The notes: a model not told the origin generated them from the sequence alone. Counted from the first letter of the stretch, positions 8,484 to 17,287 are shown. The stretch is 64,000 nucleotides of DNA from Trebonia sp963777905 (GCA_963777905.1 CAVZSM010000002.1:227581-291580); one strand, 5' to 3'. Made by a program: numbers and translations.

Positions 8484-9163
8484 CGATTTCCGTCGCGGTG
8501 GCGGACGACCAGGCGCTGGTGCGGGTGGGGTTCTGCGGCATCATCGCGGCCACACCGGGGTTCTCCGTGGTGGGCGAGGCCGCCAACGGCGCCGAGGCGG
8601 TCGAGGTCGCCCGCGCCGTCAAGCCGGACGTCATCCTGATGGACGTGCGGATGCCGGACCTGGACGGCATCGAGGCGACCCGCCGGATCACGACCGCGCC
8701 GGAAACCGCCGGCGTCCGGGTGATCATCCTCACGACCTTCGACCTCGACGACTACGTGTTCGCGGCGCTGCGCGCCGGGGCGAGCGGTTTCCTGCTCAAG
8801 GACACGCTGCCTGCCGACCTGCTGATCGCCATCCGGGTCGTCGCGGCGGGCGACGCGCTGCTCGCGCCGAGCATCACCCGCCGCCTGATCAGCGAGTTCG
8901 CCAGGAACCCCGCGCCGGCCATGACGGCTCACGCGGCCTCCCCCCGCGGCACGGACGTCGCCGCCCTGCTCACCGAACGCGAGTGCGAGGTTCTCCGGCT
9001 GGTCGCCACCGGCATGTCCAACGCGGAGATAGCCACCCGGCTGTGCATCTCCCCCGCCACCGCCAAGACCCACGTGGCACACCTGCTCACCAAGCTGGAC
9101 TCCAGGGACCGCGTGCAGCTCGTGATCATCGCCTACCAGGCAGGCCTGGCTACGGCGCCGTAG
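8480..9163 (+). CDS. Response regulator, NarL/FixJ family
   Basis: A 227-residue protein. The receiver domain begins VAVADDQALVR (acidic pair at residues 9-10), has the phospho-acceptor Asp at about residue 55 in ILMDVRMPDLDG, the conserved Thr in ILTTFD and Lys in FLLKDTLP. A LuxR-type helix-turn-helix follows (LLTERECEVLRLVATGMSNAEIA near residue 160, then SPATAKTHVAHLLTKL). GTG at 8480 overlaps the kinase stop, giving a coupled pair. It probably binds DNA as a dimer once phosphorylated. The divergent ABC exporter is the obvious candidate target, as an inference from position only. Confidence 0.93.
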   Translation: MTISVAVADDQALVRVGFCGIIAATPGFSVVGEAANGAEAVEVARAVKPDVILMDVRMPDLDGIEATRRITTAPETAGVRVIILTTFDLDDYVFAALRAGASGFLLKDTLPADLLIAIRVVAAGDALLAPSITRRLISEFARNPAPAMTAHAASPRGTDVAALLTERECEVLRLVATGMSNAEIATRLCISPATAKTHVAHLLTKLDSRDRVQLVIIAYQAGLATAP

Positions 9164-9200
9164 CACTGCGAGGTAGCGGAATGTCCGTGGGAGGCCGCGT

Positions 9201-9206
9201 TACTGT
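9201..9206 (+). promoter_or_regulatory. -10 box TACTGT, candidate leaderless promoter of the SDR gene
   Basis: TACTGT ends 6 nt before the GTG at 9213. No ribosome-binding site is seen between them. Confidence 0.5.
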
Positions 9207-9212
9207 AGGGCG

Positions 9213-10004
9213 GTGACTGATCAGGACGCGGTAACGGCGGTACTGCCGAGCTTCGACGTGCGCGGCCAGGTCGCGCTCGTGACCGGCGCGGCCCGCGGGC
9301 TCGGCCGGGCCATCGCGCTCGCGCTGGCCGCGGCCGGCGCCGACGTCGCGCTCGGGCTGCGTGACTCCGGCGCGGACGGCGGCGTGGCCGCGGAGATCCA
9401 GGCGCTGGGGCGGCGCGCGCTGCCGCTGCAGATGGACATCGGCCAGGCCGGCCAGATAGGTCCGGCGGTCGCCGCGGCGGTCGCCTGGTTCGGCCGACTG
9501 GACATCCTGGTGAACAACGCCGGGATCGCGCCGCGGAACCCGGCCGAGGACGTGCGGGAGGAAGACCTCGACGCGACGCTGGCGGTCAACCTCAAGGGGA
9601 CGTTTCTGGCCAGCCAGGCCGCCGGGCGCGTCATGATCGGGCAGGGCCACGGGCGGATCATCAACATCGGGTCCCAGGCCGGCGCGGTCGCGCTGCCGGG
9701 CGAATCGGTCTACTGCATGACCAAGGCCGCCATCGCGCACCTGACCCGGTGCCTCGCCGTCGAATGGGGCCGGCACGGCATCACCGTGAACGCGGTCGCG
9801 CCCACGTTCATCGCCACGCCTGGCACCGAGTCCGCGCTGTCCGACCCGGAGTTCCGCGCGGACGTCATCGAGCGGATCGCGGCGCTGCACCGCATCGGCG
9901 AGCCGGCCGAAGTGGCCGGCGTGGTCGTGTTCCTCGCATCCCGGGCCGCCTCGCTCATCACCGGCGAGACGGTCCTGGTCGACGGCGGCTGGACCGCCCG
10001 GTGA
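9213..10004 (+). CDS. Short-chain dehydrogenase/reductase (SDR)
   Basis: A 263-residue classical SDR. The NAD(P)-binding motif TGAARGLG lies at residues 24-31, NNAG near 105, the catalytic Ser in INIGSQAGA and the YxxxK motif as YCMTK near residue 168. The C-terminus GETVLVDGGWTAR is typical of the FabG-like group. It catalyses an NAD(P)(H)-dependent alcohol/ketone interconversion on an unknown substrate. Its stop overlaps the start of the next gene (GTGA), so the two are co-translated and may act on the same sugar-like compound. Regulation appears to be through a leaderless promoter. Confidence 0.9.
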   Translation: MTDQDAVTAVLPSFDVRGQVALVTGAARGLGRAIALALAAAGADVALGLRDSGADGGVAAEIQALGRRALPLQMDIGQAGQIGPAVAAAVAWFGRLDILVNNAGIAPRNPAEDVREEDLDATLAVNLKGTFLASQAAGRVMIGQGHGRIINIGSQAGAVALPGESVYCMTKAAIAHLTRCLAVEWGRHGITVNAVAPTFIATPGTESALSDPEFRADVIERIAALHRIGEPAEVAGVVVFLASRAASLITGETVLVDGGWTAR

Positions 10005-11041
10005 GCCGGGTAGTCGTCATCGGGGCGACCGGGCACATCGGCACGTACCTCGTGCCGCGGCTGGTGGCCGGCGGCCACGAGGTGATCGCGGTCAGCCGCG
10101 GCGCCCGCGGCCCGTACCAGGCCAGCCCGCGGTGGTCCGCGGTGACCACGGTCATCGCGGACAGGGAGGCGGAAGACGCGCGGGGAACGTTCGGCGAGCG
10201 GATCGCGGCGCTGCGCCCGGAGGTGGTCATCGACCTCATCTGCTTCACCGCGGCGTCCGCGCGGCAGCTTGTCGAGGCGCTGCGCCCGTCGCGCCCGCTG
10301 CTGGTGCACTGCGGGACCATCTGGGTCCACGGCCCGTCGCTGCGGGTGCCGGTGACCGAGGACGAGCCGCGCACCGCGTACGGCGCGTACGGCACGGGCA
10401 AGGCCGAGATCGAGGCGCTGCTGCACGAGGAAACCCGGGCGGGCGGCGTCCCGGCCGTGGTGCTGCACCCCGGCCACATCAGCGGGCCCGGCTGGCCGGT
10501 CATCACCCCGGCGGGGAACCTCGACCCCGCCACCTGGACCGTGCTCGCCACGGGGCAGCCGCTCGCCCTGCCCGACCATGGGCTCGGCGTCCTGCACCAC
10601 GTACACGCCGACGACGTGGCGCAGGCCTTCGAGCTGGCGCTGTCGCGGCCTGCGGCGATCGGCAGCAGCTTCCACGTGACGGCCGAGCAGGCGATGACCC
10701 AGCGCGGCCTGGCGGCCGGCGCGGCGGCGTGGTTCGGCCGCGAGGCGGTGCTGGACTTCGTCGACTGGGAGGAGTTCGCCAGCCTCGCCGGCGCTGGCAA
10801 CGCCGAGGTCACCCGCGAGCACACGTTCCGCAGCATCACCGCGAGCATCGCCCGCGCCCGCGAGGTGCTCGGCTACGCGCCGCGGTACACCGCGCTCGGC
10901 GCGCTGCGCGAGGCGCTGGCCTGGCTCGTGGACAACGGCCAGGCCGACATCGGCGGCCAGCCCTTCGCCGAGACGGTTGACTTACCTGTCGCCGGGACGA
11001 CAGTGAAGTCAAACATTTGTGGAGTGCCACAGGGCCGGTAG
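10001..11041 (+). CDS. NAD-dependent epimerase/dehydratase family protein
   Basis: A 346-residue extended-SDR-like protein. The nucleotide-binding motif VVVIGATGHIGTYL is at the very N-terminus, starting from GTG 10001 inside the upstream stop. The active-site region reads AYGAYGTGKAEIE, a YxxxK-like arrangement. The C-terminal half (VLHHVHADDVAQAFELAL) resembles sugar-nucleotide epimerases and reductases. The family modifies sugars or sugar-like alcohols; the specific reaction is not known. The coupling to the SDR at 9213 suggests a two-step oxidation-reduction or epimerisation path. Confidence 0.82.
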   Translation: MSRVVVIGATGHIGTYLVPRLVAGGHEVIAVSRGARGPYQASPRWSAVTTVIADREAEDARGTFGERIAALRPEVVIDLICFTAASARQLVEALRPSRPLLVHCGTIWVHGPSLRVPVTEDEPRTAYGAYGTGKAEIEALLHEETRAGGVPAVVLHPGHISGPGWPVITPAGNLDPATWTVLATGQPLALPDHGLGVLHHVHADDVAQAFELALSRPAAIGSSFHVTAEQAMTQRGLAAGAAAWFGREAVLDFVDWEEFASLAGAGNAEVTREHTFRSITASIARAREVLGYAPRYTALGALREALAWLVDNGQADIGGQPFAETVDLPVAGTTVKSNICGVPQGR

Positions 11042-11120
11042 CCCGCGGCGCCGTCTGGTGATATGTCGTGGATAAGCGGTTCCAGCACTGCGGCCGGGCC
11101 GCCGACTCCGGAGGTGCGCG

Positions 11121-12629
11121 ATGACGCTGACCACCCGCCTGGACGAGAGCTCGGTGAGTGCCGCGATCGTGGCCCTCGCCGAGGCGCTCGGGGACGACAA
11201 CGTGATCACGTCCGCGGGCGAACTGCTCGACTACCGCGACCCTTACGACTACAAGGGCTCCGACGAGTACACCGGCGCGGCCGTGGTGACCCCGGAAAAA
11301 GTCGGGGACGTGCAGGAGATCGTGCGGATCGCCAACGAGTTCCGCGTCCCGCTGTGGACCTTCGGCCAGGGCCGCAACTACGCGTACGGCGGTCCCGCGC
11401 CCCGGGTCAAGGGCTCGATCCAGCTCAGCTTCCGCAAGATGAACCGGGTGCTCGACGTCGACGACGAGCTCGCCTACGCGGTCGTCGAGCCCGGCGTCCG
11501 CTTCCAGGACCTCTACGACCACCTCAGGGAAGGCGGCTACCGCCTCTGGCCGTCGATTCCCGACCTCGGCTGGGGCAGCGTCGTCGGCAACACCCTCGAC
11601 AGCGGCCGCGGCTACACCAGATACGGCGACCACCCCTCGACGCAGTGCGGCATGGAAGTCGTGCTCGCCAACGGCGAGCTGCTGCGCACCGGCATGGGCG
11701 GGCTGAGCGGCAGCAAGGTCTGGCACCTGTTCCGCGAGTCGTACGGCCCGAACCACGCGGGGCTCTTCTTCCAGTCGAACTTCGGGATCGTCACCAAGAT
11801 GGGCGTCTGGCTGATGCGGGCGCCCGAGGTGTACGTCTCGGGCTGGGCCACCTGGCGCGACGATGAGCTGGTGGCCGGCGCCGTCGACGCGCTCCGCGAG
11901 CTGATGTTCGACGGCGTCATCACCAATCAGCCGCTCCTCGGCTTCGGCGGTCCCAGCGAGAGCGGGCGGGACCCTGGCCAGGGCGGCTGGATGGTCCGCT
12001 TCGCGCTGTACGGCCGCGAGCCCGTCATCGAAGCCCAGTACGCCCTGGTCCGCGAGGCGCTGACCCGCGTCGGCGACGTCCGCGTCGGACGGCGCGACTA
12101 CCGCGGCGACGAGGAGCGCTGCGGCACCACGATCCACGACGACAAGGTGCAGGGCGGAGTTCCCGGCCTCGAGCTGCTGGAGATGTTCAAGAGACTCAAC
12201 GGCGAGGACGCCGGGCACCTCGACCTGTCCGCGCTCGGCCCGCTCGACGGCGCCGACGTCCTGGCGTCCATCAGGCTGCGCCGCGAGCTGTACGACCGCC
12301 ACGGCCTCCCCTACGGCGCGGGGATCGTGCTGCTGCAGCGCTCCGCGCTGCACATCAGCCCTGTCGTCTTCGACACGCGCGACGAGCAGGCGACCCGCGC
12401 GGGCTACGCCGCCTACAACGCGATGGTCGAAGACCTCGCGAAGGCCGGCTACCCGGTCTACCGGACGAACATCCAGAGCATGGACGTGGTCGCCGACCAG
12501 TTCGACTTCGGTGACCACGCCCAGCGGCGGCTGAATGAGCGGCTCAAGGACCTGCTCGACCCCAACGGCATCCTGTCGCCAGGCAAGCAGGGCATCTGGC
12601 CCGCGCACATGCGGGACGGCGCCCTCTAG
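11121..12629 (+). CDS. FAD-binding oxidase, vanillyl-alcohol oxidase/4-cresol dehydrogenase family
   Basis: A 502-residue flavoenzyme. The N-terminal FAD_binding_4 (PCMH) domain spans about residues 45-230, with VVEPGVRFQDLYDHL and SVVGNTLDSGRGYTRYGDH matching the family. The C-terminal substrate domain ends with LLDPNGILSPGKQGIWP, the hallmark of the VAO/PchF/eugenol oxidase group. These enzymes oxidise para-substituted phenols through a quinone methide. The HP in the GDHP segment could be near the covalent flavin site, but this is not proven. A GGAGG ribosome-binding site precedes ATG 11121. No cytochrome partner (PchC-like) lies next to it, favouring an oxygen-dependent oxidase. Confidence 0.85.
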   Translation: MTLTTRLDESSVSAAIVALAEALGDDNVITSAGELLDYRDPYDYKGSDEYTGAAVVTPEKVGDVQEIVRIANEFRVPLWTFGQGRNYAYGGPAPRVKGSIQLSFRKMNRVLDVDDELAYAVVEPGVRFQDLYDHLREGGYRLWPSIPDLGWGSVVGNTLDSGRGYTRYGDHPSTQCGMEVVLANGELLRTGMGGLSGSKVWHLFRESYGPNHAGLFFQSNFGIVTKMGVWLMRAPEVYVSGWATWRDDELVAGAVDALRELMFDGVITNQPLLGFGGPSESGRDPGQGGWMVRFALYGREPVIEAQYALVREALTRVGDVRVGRRDYRGDEERCGTTIHDDKVQGGVPGLELLEMFKRLNGEDAGHLDLSALGPLDGADVLASIRLRRELYDRHGLPYGAGIVLLQRSALHISPVVFDTRDEQATRAGYAAYNAMVEDLAKAGYPVYRTNIQSMDVVADQFDFGDHAQRRLNERLKDLLDPNGILSPGKQGIWPAHMRDGAL

Positions 12630-12642
12630 AGGCTGACTGCCA

Positions 12643-12687
12643 GCGGGAAGCGAGCACCACCAAGGCGGGGGTGGTTCCCTGCTTCCC
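12643..12687 (+). terminator. Hairpin downstream of the VAO-family gene
   Basis: GGGAAGC (12645-12651) pairs with GCTTCCC (12681-12687), and ACCACC (12656-12661) pairs with GGTGGT (12670-12675) around an 8-nt loop. There is no U-tract, as usual in this GC range. Confidence 0.55.
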
Positions 12688-12706
12688 GGCGGGCCCTCGG
12701 CGTGCG

Positions 12707-12723
12707 TGACTGGAAGCCAGTCA
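12707..12723. repeat. Perfect inverted repeat TGACTGG-AAG-CCAGTCA
   Basis: A 7-bp stem with a 3-nt loop lies 25 nt before the next start codon. It could be a second terminator arm or an operator for the gene at 12749. Confidence 0.5.
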
Positions 12724-12748
12724 TCGGGCACGCCCTGGAGGGTCAGCC

Positions 12749-13699
12749 ATGACCATCAGCGAAACCGAGAAGGAAAAGAACACAGATAAGAAAACCGGGA
12801 TGTCGGCCGTCATCTGGTCGTCGCTGCGCGCCTGCATGTTCCTTGCCGCGGCGATCGTCTTCTTCATGATCGGGTACCCCCTCAAGCCGGGCGGCGAGCC
12901 GCAGCTTCAACCGGTCGAGCCGACGGTGACCGTCCTGACCAATGACCCGCGTCCCTTCGCCGGCTCGGTCAACATGTCCCTGTTCGCCTCCGGCCAGAAA
13001 CAGCAGCTGAACAACCTGCGGCTGACCATCACGCCCTCGAGCCCGGTACCGCAGGACACGAAGGTCGACGTGTTGTTCGGCAAGGTTCCGCAGCCGATTC
13101 CCAGCCTGAAGCCCGGCATTGTGTCGTCCGCCCAGAGCGGCAAAGAGTACGAAGTCCTCCTCCCGACCGTGACGCCAACGGGCACGCAGACGTATACGAA
13201 CACGTACACGTCGGCGCAGCAGATTGGCGAAATCACGAAGGGGGGACAGCTCCGCGTCGCCTTCCCGACCTTTGCCGGCGAAACGCCGGGTTCGCAATAC
13301 ACAGCGCCGGCGTGCGGTACCAACGGAACCCTCAGCGCAGCCATCTGCGAGAGCCTTGGCAGCAGCGCCGCCCAGGCTCGGTGGTCCGTGCCGACCCTGC
13401 AAGCAGGGCAGAGCACGCTCGCCTCCGGCGATCCCGGCCTCCTCGCGAGCTACCAGTACCTAGCCGGTGACGCGCCGACGCTGCTGAACGGAAGCGGCTG
13501 GACCTGGAGAGGCATCAACGGCGCGACGGTGCTCGCCGCGAACGTGATAGCGGAAGGCACTCAGCAGAACGACGTGTTCTATTCGGGCATCTTCCTGGGC
13601 GTGGCGGCCGCCGCGGCGATCGCCTTTATCACGGAACTGCTCCGCCCGGTCTGGCGCAAAGACCCACCGTACGCGACTCCGTCCTTTCCGGCTCAGTGA
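12749..13699 (+). CDS. Membrane-anchored protein of unknown function
   Basis: A 316-residue protein I cannot assign to a family. A charged N-terminus (SETEKEKNTDKKTG) leads to one transmembrane helix at about residues 24-44. A predicted extracytoplasmic domain of about 230 residues follows, rich in Thr, Ser, Pro and Gln, with two cysteines that could form a disulfide (ACGTNG and AICES). A second helix lies near the C-terminus (FYSGIFLGVAAAAAIAFITELL) before a short cytoplasmic tail. Base composition is visibly less GC-rich than its neighbours, hinting at later acquisition. GGAGG precedes ATG 12749. It is flanked by hairpins and likely transcribed alone. Confidence 0.75.
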   Translation: MTISETEKEKNTDKKTGMSAVIWSSLRACMFLAAAIVFFMIGYPLKPGGEPQLQPVEPTVTVLTNDPRPFAGSVNMSLFASGQKQQLNNLRLTITPSSPVPQDTKVDVLFGKVPQPIPSLKPGIVSSAQSGKEYEVLLPTVTPTGTQTYTNTYTSAQQIGEITKGGQLRVAFPTFAGETPGSQYTAPACGTNGTLSAAICESLGSSAAQARWSVPTLQAGQSTLASGDPGLLASYQYLAGDAPTLLNGSGWTWRGINGATVLAANVIAEGTQQNDVFYSGIFLGVAAAAAIAFITELLRPVWRKDPPYATPSFPAQ

Positions 13700-13741
13700 G
13701 CGGGCAGGGGCGGAGACACCGTACGTTCCGAATGACGAATT

Positions 13742-14137
13742 TCAGTGACTGAAGAGGCCCCGGTAGTACTCGAAGACGAAGCCGATCGACGAGAACAGCA
13801 CCATCAGCATGCCGATCAGCACCAGCCACCAGCCGAAGGCGAATCCGACGAAGGCGACCGCGGCGGAGAAGCCGAGGAACAGCGGCCACCAGCTGCCCGG
13901 GGAGAAGAACCCGATCTCGCCGGTGCCCTCGATGATCTCGCCCTCCGGGTTGTCCTCCGGCCGCGGCGGCAGCCGGCGGCCGGTGAACAGCACGTAGAAC
14001 CCGGTCAGCAGCGCAAGCCCCACCGCCAGCGCCAGCGCCGTCGTCCCTGTCGGGTCGTAGGAGGTGTACCAGTACACGACGTCGGCGCCGCCGAAGAAGA
14101 TCCCGCAGCCGAGGAAGAGCCAGCCTTCAACCTTCAT
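13742..14137 (-). CDS. ctaF: Cytochrome c oxidase subunit 4 (actinobacterial CtaF)
   Basis: A 131-residue membrane protein of the usual length for CtaF. Two helices near the N-terminus (WLFLGCGIFFGGADVVYWY; TTALALAVGLALLTGFYVLF) are followed by the loop RRLPPRPEDNPEGEI and two more helices. The GFFSPGSWWP and FEYYRGLFSH motifs match actinobacterial subunit IV of the aa3 oxidase. It supports assembly or stability of the bc1-aa3 supercomplex and has no catalytic metal site. ATG 14137 lies 10 nt after the ctaD stop, so it ends the ctaC-ctaD-ctaF operon. Confidence 0.9.
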   Translation of the reverse strand: MKVEGWLFLGCGIFFGGADVVYWYTSYDPTGTTALALAVGLALLTGFYVLFTGRRLPPRPEDNPEGEIIEGTGEIGFFSPGSWWPLFLGFSAAVAFVGFAFGWWLVLIGMLMVLFSSIGFVFEYYRGLFSH

Positions 14138-14147
14138 GTCAGCACCC

Positions 14148-15860
14148 CTACCACTTCTTCTCGGCGCTGATCGCGGGGATGTCCTGTTCGAGGCCGCGGG
14201 ACGCGGCACCCGCCACGATGTGCGGGTAGTGCGCCTCGAACGCCGGGCGCTCGGAGCGGATCCGCGGGATCCGGTGGAAGTTGTGCCGCGGCGGCGGGCA
14301 CGAGGTGGCCCACTCCAGCGACGAGCAGTACCCCCACGGGTCCTCTTCTGTCACCTTCTGACCGAACCGGGACGTGACGTAGACGTTCCACAGGAACATC
14401 AGGATGGACAGCGCCAGCAGCCACGACCCGACGGTGGAGATGATGTTCAGCGTCGTCACGTTTCCCGGCAGGTCCGGGTAGTTCGCCGTGCGCCGCACCT
14501 GGCCCTCGAGGCCCGTCCAGTGCTGCACGAGGAACGTCATGTTGAAGCCGATGAACATCACCCAGAACTGAGCCTTGCCCAACCGGGAGTTGAGCATCTT
14601 GCCGGTCATCTTCGGCCACCAGAAATAGAACCCGGCGAACATCGCGAACAGCACGGTCCCGGCCAGCACATAGTGGAAGTGCGCCACGACGAAGTAAGAG
14701 TCGGAGACCGCGAAGTCAAGCGGCGGGGAGGCCAGGATGATTCCGGTGATGCCGCCGAACAGGAATATGACCAGGAACCCGATCGTGTACAGCATCGGCG
14801 GCTCGAACGACAGCTGGCCGCGCCACATCGTGCCCGCCCAGTTGAAGAACTTCACCCCGGTGGGCACCGCGATCAGGAACGTCATGAACGAGAAGAACGG
14901 CAGCAGCACCGCGCCGGTGGTGAACATGTGGTGCGCCCACACGGTCATCGACAGGCCGGCGATCGCGATCGTCGCGGCGATCAGCGTCTTGTAGCCGAAC
15001 AGCGGCTTGCGGCTGAACACCGGCAGGATCTCGGTGGCGATGCCGAAGAACGGCAACGCCAAAATATAGACCTCCGGATGGCCGAAGAACCAGAACAGGT
15101 TCTGCCACAAGATCGCGCCGCCGCTCTGCGCGCTGAACACCTGCGCGCCGAGCCGCCGGTCGGCCTCGAGCACGAGCAGCGAGGCCGCGAGCACCGGGAA
15201 GGCGAGCAGGATCAGGATGGACGTGAGCAGCGCGTTCCAGCAGAAGATCGGCATCCGGAACATCGTCATGCCCGGCGCCCGCATGCAGAAGATCGTGGTG
15301 ATGAAGTTCACGGCCCCGAGGATCGTGCCGAACCCGGACAGCGCCAGGCCCATGATCCACATGTCCGCGCCTACGCCCGGCGAGTACGTCGCGCTGGTCA
15401 GCGGCGCGTACGCGTACCAGCCGAACGAGGCGGCGCCGCCCGGCGACAGGAAGCTGGCGAGCAGGATGATGGCGCCGAACGTGAACAGGTAGTAGCTGAG
15501 CAGGTTGAGCCGCGGGAACGCCACGTCGGGCGCGCCGATCTGCAGCGGGACTAGCTCGTTCGCGAACCCGATGAACAGCGGCGTCGCGAACAGCAGCAGC
15601 ATGATCGTGCCGTGTATGGTGAACAGCTCGTTGTACTGCTGGTCGGAGATGATCGAGTTGTTCGGGCCGAGCAGCTGGACCCTGATCACCAGCGCCATGA
15701 TCCCCGCGATCAGGAACAAGGTGAACGACGTGATCAGGTACAGGTGCCCGATGATCTTGTGGTCCGTGGAGGACAGCCAGCCCGCGAGGACCGAGCCCTT
15801 CCGCTCGGTGCGCCGCTCCCTGGCGAGCTCGCGCGCGGCCGGCTGGTCGAGAGTCGTCAC
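14148..15860 (-). CDS. ctaD: Cytochrome c oxidase subunit I
   Basis: A 570-residue haem-copper oxidase catalytic subunit with about 12 transmembrane helices. Ligand motifs seen are TIHGTIM (low-spin haem a), GHPEVYILALPFFGI (CuB His and the cross-linked Tyr), VWAHHMF (the CuB His pair) and VVAHFHYVLAG (haem a3 and haem a). It reduces O2 to water and pumps protons at the end of the aerobic chain. GTG 15860 overlaps the ctaC stop and starts with a sequence typical of actinobacterial CtaD before WLSSTDHKIIGHLYL. Reading further upstream would run into ctaC. Subunit III (ctaE) is not in this window. Confidence 0.96.
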   Translation of the reverse strand: MTTLDQPAARELARERRTERKGSVLAGWLSSTDHKIIGHLYLITSFTLFLIAGIMALVIRVQLLGPNNSIISDQQYNELFTIHGTIMLLLFATPLFIGFANELVPLQIGAPDVAFPRLNLLSYYLFTFGAIILLASFLSPGGAASFGWYAYAPLTSATYSPGVGADMWIMGLALSGFGTILGAVNFITTIFCMRAPGMTMFRMPIFCWNALLTSILILLAFPVLAASLLVLEADRRLGAQVFSAQSGGAILWQNLFWFFGHPEVYILALPFFGIATEILPVFSRKPLFGYKTLIAATIAIAGLSMTVWAHHMFTTGAVLLPFFSFMTFLIAVPTGVKFFNWAGTMWRGQLSFEPPMLYTIGFLVIFLFGGITGIILASPPLDFAVSDSYFVVAHFHYVLAGTVLFAMFAGFYFWWPKMTGKMLNSRLGKAQFWVMFIGFNMTFLVQHWTGLEGQVRRTANYPDLPGNVTTLNIISTVGSWLLALSILMFLWNVYVTSRFGQKVTEEDPWGYCSSLEWATSCPPPRHNFHRIPRIRSERPAFEAHYPHIVAGAASRGLEQDIPAISAEKKW

Positions 15861-16654
15861 GTGGTGCTCCCTGAGGATGTGGCCTGGAGGGTCTGCTGTT
15901 GAGCGATCCAGGTCTGGAACTGCGCGGGCGTCACTACCTTCAGCGTGAACAGCATCCTGCTGTGGTACAGGCCGCATAGCTCACTGCAGTGGCCGGTGAA
16001 GGTGCCGGTCTGCGTGGCGTTGATCTGGAAGTGGTTCGGGTGGCCGGGGATAACGTCCCGCTTGAAGAGGAACTCGGGCACCCAGAACGAGTGCACCACG
16101 TCCGGCGAGGACAGGTTGAACCGGACCGTCTCGTTCTCGGGGATCTCCAGGAGCGGCAACTGCTGGTGGTTGTCAGGCAGCGCCGGGTTCCACATCTGCC
16201 CGACCTCGATGACGTGGTACCCCGATGGGTTGTAGTCGAACGACCAGCTCCACTGGAAGCCGGTCACGTCGACCGTCACGGCCGGCTTCGCCGACAGCGA
16301 GTCGATGGTGTTCTCGTCCTTGGCGGTGTAGTAGAAGAGCACGGCGATGAGGATGAATGGCACGATCGTGTACAGGATCTCGATCGGCATGTTGTACCGG
16401 ACCTGCGGCGGCAGCTTGTCACCGCGCTGGCGGTGGAAGACCACGGCCCACAAGATCAGTCCCCACACCACGGCGCCGACCAGCAGCCCGGCGATCCACG
16501 AGCCCTGCCAGAGGCTGAGCGTGATCTTGCCCTGGGTGGTGATGGGGTTCGGGAAGCCCAGGCGGGTGAACGTGTCGTTCGTGCAGCCGGTCAGGGCAAG
16601 CAGCATGACGGCAAGCACCCCAACGCGCATCACCTGCCGACGATTTCGAGTCAA
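15857..16654 (-). CDS. ctaC: Cytochrome c oxidase subunit II (lipoprotein, CuA-binding)
   Basis: A 265-residue protein. A signal peptide ends in the lipobox LTGC, so it is likely a lipoprotein. Two transmembrane helices follow (WIAGLLVGAVVWGLILWAV; PIEILYTIVPFILIAVLFYY) and then the periplasmic cupredoxin domain. CuA ligands are present in VVHSFWVPEF and CSELCGLYHSRM, so it accepts electrons from cytochrome c, not from quinol. TTG at 16654 is preferred because GGGAAGG lies 7 nt upstream and it supplies the positive n-region (TRNRR); ATG at 16630 is the alternative. It is the first gene of ctaC-ctaD-ctaF. Confidence 0.94.
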   Translation of the reverse strand: MTRNRRQVMRVGVLAVMLLALTGCTNDTFTRLGFPNPITTQGKITLSLWQGSWIAGLLVGAVVWGLILWAVVFHRQRGDKLPPQVRYNMPIEILYTIVPFILIAVLFYYTAKDENTIDSLSAKPAVTVDVTGFQWSWSFDYNPSGYHVIEVGQMWNPALPDNHQQLPLLEIPENETVRFNLSSPDVVHSFWVPEFLFKRDVIPGHPNHFQINATQTGTFTGHCSELCGLYHSRMLFTLKVVTPAQFQTWIAQQQTLQATSSGSTT

Positions 16655-16864
16655 CGAAGCGCCTTCCCAACAAGGTCGCCCGGCACCCGCCCAGGGGCCG
16701 GTCCGCGGTCTTCTACAGCGTGTCGTGGAAACAGTATCGCGCTCGCTGGCGGCGCCGCATGCGACCCCCCGGCGTTAAGCGCCTTACCGCCCTTTCCTTA
16801 CCGAAGGCTTCCGGCCGGCTCCCTTGCGTATTCCCTGGCGTAACGGCCCGGCACAGGGGGCACT

Positions 16865-17242
16865 ATGGAGAACGTGAACTGGTTCGGCCGCAGGGGCCGT
16901 GTTGCCCCGGGGGGAGCGATCCCCCCCACACCCCCCCTGCGCACGGAGGGGCTAGCTTCCCGCACGGGGGACTCCCGCCCCCCGTACCCCCCCGACCCGG
17001 CGACCCCCCAGCTGCAAGCGCTAGTGACCATCGACGCGCTCGGCCGCAAGTGCCCGATCCCCATCATCATGCTCGCCGAGCAGATCCGCGATGTGCCGGT
17101 CGGCGGCGTCATCGCCGTGCTCGCCGACGATCCCGCCGCCTACAGCGACGTGCCCGCCTGGTGCCGGATGAAGTCGCACGAGTGCGTGTTCCGCACGGAC
17201 CTGCCATCCGGCTGGTCGTTCGGCATCCGTCGCCGCTACTGA
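16865..17242 (+). CDS. TusA-like sulfurtransferase family protein
   Basis: The last 72 residues form a TusA-type domain: TIDALGRKCPIPIIMLAEQI with the CPxP signature, then GGVIAVLADDPAAYSDVPAWC. TusA proteins relay sulfur or act in redox and sulfur metabolism as small cytoplasmic carriers. The frame is open from ATG 16865, giving 125 residues, but the first 53 are Pro/Gly-rich and encoded by long C and G runs (16905-17010) unlike the family. GTG 17024 would give a normal-sized domain of 72 residues. Either the leader is untranslated or a C-rich element was inserted in frame. It is divergent from ctaC. Confidence 0.7.
   Translation: MENVNWFGRRGRVAPGGAIPPTPPLRTEGLASRTGDSRPPYPPDPATPQLQALVTIDALGRKCPIPIIMLAEQIRDVPVGGVIAVLADDPAAYSDVPAWCRMKSHECVFRTDLPSGWSFGIRRRY
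16909..17010 (+). other. C-tract/G-tract region and GNRA-loop hairpin in the TusA-like leader
   Basis: GGGGGGA (16909-16915) pairs with TCCCCCC (16920-16926) around a GCGA tetraloop. Several further runs of six or seven C follow up to 17010, which could form an i-motif or, on the other strand, a G-quadruplex. Confidence 0.5.
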
Positions 17243-17287
17243 TCCCGCCTCAGGGTGCCAGCTCAACTGACGATCTCGAACACTTTT

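Noticed and set aside
10836..12731. Minus-strand open frame of 631 codons opposite the VAO-family gene
   Set aside because: Shadow of the real plus-strand flavoenzyme; composition is typical of the opposite frame of GC-rich genes.
14148..16654. Quinol oxidase instead of cytochrome c oxidase
   Set aside because: Subunit II has the complete CuA motif CSELCGLYH, which quinol oxidases lack.
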